This document shows, piece by piece, positions 59,701-64,000 of a stretch of DNA of 64,000 bases. The stretch is from the NCBI GenBank assembly GCA_020284085.1, contig JACEVL010000832.1:342501-406500 (forward strand), in the 5' to 3' direction. Under the pieces are notes generated by a model. It was not told the DNA's origin. It did not search any database and worked only from the letters and a program-made list of their open reading frames with translations. Origin of the DNA: Aporrectodea caliginosa (taxonomy: Eukaryota > Annelida > Clitellata > Crassiclitellata > Lumbricidae). Made by a program: the position numbers and the translations under genes. How positions within the stretch are numbered: position 1 is the first letter of the stretch; every line of letters starts with the position of its first letter.

Positions 59701-62369
59701 ATTGTAGAGGTCACGGGTGGCATAGTCTGGGTCAGCACCGACCAGTTTATCGGCCTCAGCTGCTGTCAAATTCTTAATGCCCTGGTTGGTCTGAAGAAAC
59801 ACACAAGTTAAAACAGTCATCAGCACTGATGCACTTAAGTAAGAAAGTAAGTAATACGTGCTTTATTGAAGCACCTGCAAACACACTGCGGGAACATCGG
59901 ATAAGAACAATCTACGAGTATTCAATCACAAAAATATCATAATATACAATAAAACACACAGCTAATCTTAAATGTAAACACCAAGTAAGGCCAAAACAAA
60001 ATAATGGTGTGTTTCCGGTAACCCGACCGACCCACTTTTTTAGGCCCGACTGTGAAAATTTTGTGAAAATTTTTTTTTTTAAAAATTAATTTTTCGAAAA
60101 AAAATTTTTTTTTCAAATTTTTTTAGAAATTTTTTTTTATTGACACATGAATTTAACCTTTGCGTACCAGAGGTGCAGATTTGCAACATTGATAACACTG
60201 CTTACCTTGCCAGAGTTATGTAAATAAGAGCACCGTTAATTATCTATGCAAAATTGGCCTTGGCAAGGTGAAATATGACGACGATATATTCGTTTATTAT
60301 TATACAACAATACAGCATTGCATAAAATTATTTTACAAAATAAAATTTTTTTCCTACCTACCTACCCATTTTTTAAAACCACTGTTACCGGAAACACACC
60401 TATATTTTTTTTTGGCCTAATAACACAAACAGAAAATGCAGTGTTCAAAAGTGTCTTTTGCTAGTATTCAGAGTTAATAGCTTCAACTGGCTTAGCCACC
60501 ATATGTAGCATGATTTCCGGTTTTCCTGACCCATTACATTGTGACCAGGCTGTCTCAGCGGATAATGAATGATTCTTGACTATGACCTCAGCTGAAGAGA
60601 CCATCAATTGATGTCTTGTGCATTATGAACATGGCGCTATAGAAGTCAATAGAGTTGATTAGTTATAGAAGTCACTAGAATATATATGCTATAGAAGTCA
60701 TTAGATTAGAATCTAAGTGTCTCACACAGTACAGTAGGACAGGGGTCTCCAAAGTTTTCCAGTGGGGGGCCACATTGCTGACTTTCTAAAGCTCTACGGG
60801 CAAAAAACTCTGAAGAAAAAATTTCTCTGTGCGCAGCTGTCCAGTGAATTGTGAGTAATGCGATGAATGCTTGGATTCATAATGTCTCCGAATATTGTAC
60901 TCTTTAAGCACTGCAATGGTGTCATTACAAACAGCGACATGGATTTTGGCAATATGCATGTCAGAGTACAGCGGCGTTAAAATTTTCAATTTTCCCAATT
61001 TAGTTTGTTTCTTCAAGGAGAGTTCCGCGGGCCAGATTAAAGGCCTTAGCGGGCCGGATGTGGCCCGCGGGCCGTACTTTGGAGACCCCTGCAGTAGGAC
61101 ATCACGCAGTCATTAGGGAAACTGAAGCTATACATTTCCACGTAAAATCTGTATGCAAGCAAATCAACGAAACCACAAAAGAATTTGTAAAATTACTTAG
61201 AATTTCACTGCACAAGGACAAAGCAGTGGTCACCCTGGTATTGCTTTTGTCAGTCCTGTGGCCTGGAATAACTTTCCTCATGAAACTAGAGCTGAGCCAA
61301 GCTAGTGTGCCACTCATTCTCTGTTCCGAAAGTGCTTAAAGTCTATTCTGTTTGAACGAGGGTTCTCCTTGTTGGGTTGGGAGGACTACGGATAAGTTTC
61401 CCTTGAAGTTGCATTTCAAACATTTTCATTTATGTTATGTTAAATTATGTGAATCAATCTCCCATCTGCTGTCATTTACCATTCGCTGCCTTAAGACTTC
61501 ACAATTGGCAGACTGTAAAACCTGCAACACAATTTGATCAGCGATAAAAGCAACCATTATGTTTGCATACCTTGTGATGGAATTTGCAGTACACAGCTTC
61601 TCCTTGTTCGTTCACCAGTTTGAAGGTATGGCTACCATATCCATTCATGTGACGATATCCGTCTGGAGTTCCACGGTCCGTAAACAAGAAAGAAACGTGG
61701 TGCAATGTCTCGGGGCGAAGAGATATGAAATCCCAAAACATATCAGGATCCTGTAAGAAAAGGAATGCCACAAGATATATATATTATACACATTATTATA
61801 TACATGATATATATATATATATATATATATATCTCAGCTATATATAGAAATGTAAATATTTTTATATCCTCTTTTAACTGTGCTTCTCCAATGGATTACG
61901 AACCTCGACCATAATTTCACTTGAAGCAACCATCGTGTGAAGCCTTGTGCAATAAGATAATGATGCTACAGAAGTCCTTAAATTACATCACACATCATCT
62001 CTAAAAATTAGATATTAAAACATAATGACGCCTTACAAAACAAGAAATCATAGCTATTACACAATTAAACCAGACGTCCAAAATGCCTCTGTACAAAACA
62101 GCGAAAAAATTAACACCGGAGATATGGTTTACCCACTAGGCAGCCCCTACATATTGAAATTGGAGCATTAAATAACTGTTGCTACAAATGTAACACCAAA
62201 CTTTTTCATTGCTTGTTCTGTCCTATTTCAGCATGTTTATCATGCAATATATTTGTAAAATGTTACTATTTTGAAGAGTAAAATATCGTTTAGGCTAACA
62301 CTATCAACGAAAACAAACCTTGAGGTTAGTCTTTGGATTTCTCTTCTGTGTATGAATGAAACTGGGAAA
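53780..62369 (-). CDS. CAT: Catalase, C-terminal eight exons (N-terminus off the window)
   Basis: Heme catalase, which breaks hydrogen peroxide into water and oxygen in peroxisomes. Exons in coding order: 62319..62369, 61571..61750, 59599..59790, 58511..58663, 56880..57018, 55572..55723, 54396..54560 and 53780..53794. All have GT-AG sites and consistent phases, giving 348 residues that match animal catalases from about residue 161 on. Visible motifs are [12 protein letters not shown], a [15 protein letters not shown] block, and RLFSYPDTH with the proximal heme-ligand Tyr (exon 56880..57018). The catalytic His and Asn lie in exons off the right edge. The last exon adds only Gly-Ser-Asn-Leu, a PTS1-like end comparable with the human -ANL. 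The protein is about 19 residues shorter at the C-terminus than the human one. Introns hold MITEs and LINE relics. It converges with peptide gene 5. Confidence 0.97.
55835..56150. mobile_element. MITE inside an AT microsatellite
   Basis: Ends attaggggtgccc / ggggacacccctaat form imperfect inverted repeats. (TA)n tracts stand on both sides, suggesting insertion into a TA repeat. It lies in a catalase intron. Confidence 0.65.
57438..57807. mobile_element. Long-palindrome MITE
   Basis: Two arms of about 170 bp are imperfect inverted copies (outer tgaataaaaa..., inner cccaacactgtc / gacagtgttggg) around an apex near 57,625. It lies in a catalase intron. Confidence 0.85.
57849..58190. repeat. Tandem duplication of about 164 bp
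   Basis: Two diverged copies begin gcagatatgac at 57,849 and 58,013 and share 'aacaacaatcaaccaatc' near their ends. It lies in a catalase intron. Confidence 0.75.
59080..59480 (+). repeat. CR1-like LINE relic
   Basis: Old, heavily mutated C-terminal sequence (MHWFPIQQQ remnant, later a GTLSQYLF block) with a 3' end like that at 50,740-50,820 (aataagctgatgcccggcgc). It lies in a catalase intron. Confidence 0.6.
59838..59960 (-). repeat. LINE 3' end with TTAC tail
   Basis: Same 3' end type as 20,100 and 41,575 (aagtaagaaagtaagtaata, then ttctttattgaa-like sequence). Confidence 0.55.
60006..60400. mobile_element. MITE with 17-bp perfect inverted repeats
   Basis: Ends ggtgtgtttccggtaac and gttaccggaaacacacc are perfect inverse copies. 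The interior has long T/A runs. It lies in a catalase intron. No convincing target duplication. Confidence 0.75.
60740..61091. mobile_element. hAT-type MITE 6
   Basis: 352-bp element with perfect ends caggggtctccaaag / ctttggagacccctg and a perfect 8-bp target duplication CAGTAGGA (60732-60739, 61092-61099). The GGCCCGCGGGCC subterminal block resembles MITE 3. It lies in a catalase intron. Confidence 0.93.
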
Positions 62370-62581
62370 CTAAAAAAGACAACCATTCTTTAAAACAATT
62401 GTTATATCACGATTTCTACAGCACTCGAGAAAGCAAAGTCACCAGCTTATTCATAGAAGCTCAGTCAAGGATCAATAGGAAGAAAAGGCCAGAATTTAAA
62501 AGAACTCACGTTTTGAAGTAGAAGCAGAAAAGCGATTAGACTTAAGTTTACTTGAAATTAAATTTCAATCACTTTTCTTAA

Positions 62582-63510
62582 CCCCTTTACCGTGGAATAA
62601 ATTTTTTTAATTTTTTCCACACACGTGTAATTATTTTTAGGTATTTCGCAAAATAATGCATGTGATATATTTCTTATATAAGCCTTATATTTGTAAATGT
62701 AATAATCCAGATGCCTTACTTTGCTCTATGAGATAAATAAGGAAAAGCTGAAACAGTTGAAATCATGGAAATAAACAAAATGGTGCAAAATCTAAAAATG
62801 CAATGGTTAATAAAATACATGAAAACTCATGACACACACACGCTGCTGCTGTAAAATACATGGAAAAGCATAACACTCACACTGTTGCTGTAAAAATACA
62901 TGGAAAAGCATAACACTCACACTGTTGCTGTAAAATACATGGAAAAGCATGACACACGCACACACACTGCTGCTGTTATATCCAGCTCAACTCAACCAAT
63001 TCCTCCCACTCGACCATCTCTGAATTGGCTGAAATTTTAACCACATGTTGCAAGATATATAGGATGGAAAAATCCAAAATATTTCTGCAATATTTAAAAT
63101 ACTTTCCAAGATATCGTGGATTCCGTGACCCCACCCTCCGAAGCCACTTCGCGAAACTTCATGATGTCCACTTTTTGAAACTTGATATCTCTAGAGCCAT
63201 TACACCAAATTAGATGATTTTATTTTTACCTGTACAGTTTCTTGCATAGATTACAAAATATAATCATTTTTATTGTGTGTCCTGTAATTTTAGCTGTAGT
63301 AAATGTCAAAGGTGCCTTCATATTCATTTTATATCGAAATTCTGCAATTTTCAGTGATCAATATCTCCCTATGTACTGGGCACAATGCATTCAAATTTTC
63401 TATGTATACTGTCTATGTTGCTGGCAAGTACTTGGCAAAGTTTGACTTGATTAGTTATTCACATCTGCTGGATATAGGCTGTCAAAGTTGACCAAATCTG
63501 ACAAGGGGGG
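62582..63510. mobile_element. Possible TTAA-target element
   Basis: The stretch is bounded by ttaa|cccctt and aagggggg|ttaa. Short inverted ends and a TTAA duplication would fit piggyBac or Kolobok elements. It contains a 45-bp minisatellite of about four units (62,812-62,975, aaatacatggaaaagcat). No transposase was seen. It lies 5' of the first catalase exon in the window. Confidence 0.4.
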
Positions 63511-63514
63511 TTAA

Positions 63515-64000
63515 AGAGAAAAAATATTCCCAAAAAGGGACATATAAATTTTATATTTTTATTGCATTTTCTGATAGACCATAGATCGATTGATAAGTGT
63601 TCCAAAAATCTTAATGGGGTTTTTTGTTTTAAGGACTTTACAGTGTGCCAAAAATGGTCATTTTTTTGGTATCGCGAGTTGCAATCATGGGTGGTATTTG
63701 ACAGACTTGTTACCCTAATATATCAATATCAAAACTGTGAAACCAATGTGATCACTTTTCTAATATAAATGAAACATAACCAAGTAATTCTTATTAAAGT
63801 TATAGTAAACATAAGCATTTCTTTATCATAATCAAAGTGACTTTATGAACGAAATGTAGTGTTCTTTGGTGGTCTATCAAACTGCATACGATTGTGGAAC
63901 TGCTGATCATGTAAAAAATATCATTATAACTAATTAATGTCATTTTTGCATACAGCATCATATTTTTAAAGTATTTTTGTGCATAAGATGAAAATTTTGT
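63515..64000. other. No gene seen
   Basis: AT-rich sequence without recognisable coding exons, presumably part of a catalase intron upstream of the exon at 62,319. Confidence 0.4.

Noticed and set aside
63025..63213. Possible upstream catalase exon
   Set aside because: Neither strand shows the catalase block that should precede [12 protein letters not shown], so the N-terminal exons are taken to lie beyond the right edge.

Overview
This is a repeat-rich animal nuclear genome window. The evidence is GT-AG spliced genes, CR1-like LINEs, tRNA-derived SINEs, P, hAT and Mutator-like DNA transposons, MITEs and many microsatellites. The frequent AGGCCTA and TACATGTA motifs and the mix of elements suggest a marine invertebrate. 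An echinoderm or related deuterostome is a weak guess, not a firm call. There is no operon structure and no bacterial content.

The core of the window (about 690-52,440, + strand) is a tandem array of five paralogous genes for small secreted cysteine-rich peptides. Each gene has a TATA promoter with a non-coding first exon, a signal-peptide exon, an acidic propeptide exon that in three copies ends in a basic Arg-Lys-Arg site split by the last intron, and a tiny last exon. That last exon encodes a mature peptide with four cysteines in the order C-CC-C and a stop straight after. Open frames are 78-89 residues and all splice phases agree. Gene 1 lacks its promoter (off the left edge), has an extra dead signal exon, and has lost the basic site. 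Gene 2 has a shortened propeptide. Genes 3, 4 and 5 are intact. I know no named family with this peptide.

The right side (53,780-62,369, - strand) holds the last eight exons of a peroxisomal catalase gene that converges on peptide gene 5. Its N-terminal exons lie beyond the right edge. Fragments of the catalase last exon and 3' flank recur after peptide genes 2 and 4. This shows that the duplicated unit was the peptide gene plus the catalase tail, and that the copy next to catalase sits at the ancestral junction.

Almost everything else is transposon. It includes LINE relics in both strands, some nested; four SINE families; a P-element transposase relic at 6.2-7.4 kb; a 2.3-kb Mutator-like element with 32-bp inverted repeats and a 9-bp target duplication at 37.6-39.9 kb; two nested hAT elements of one family in opposite orientation at 44.5-48.3 kb; and six or more hAT-type MITEs, most with visible 8-bp target duplications. 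Introns of the peptide genes and catalase carry most of these insertions.
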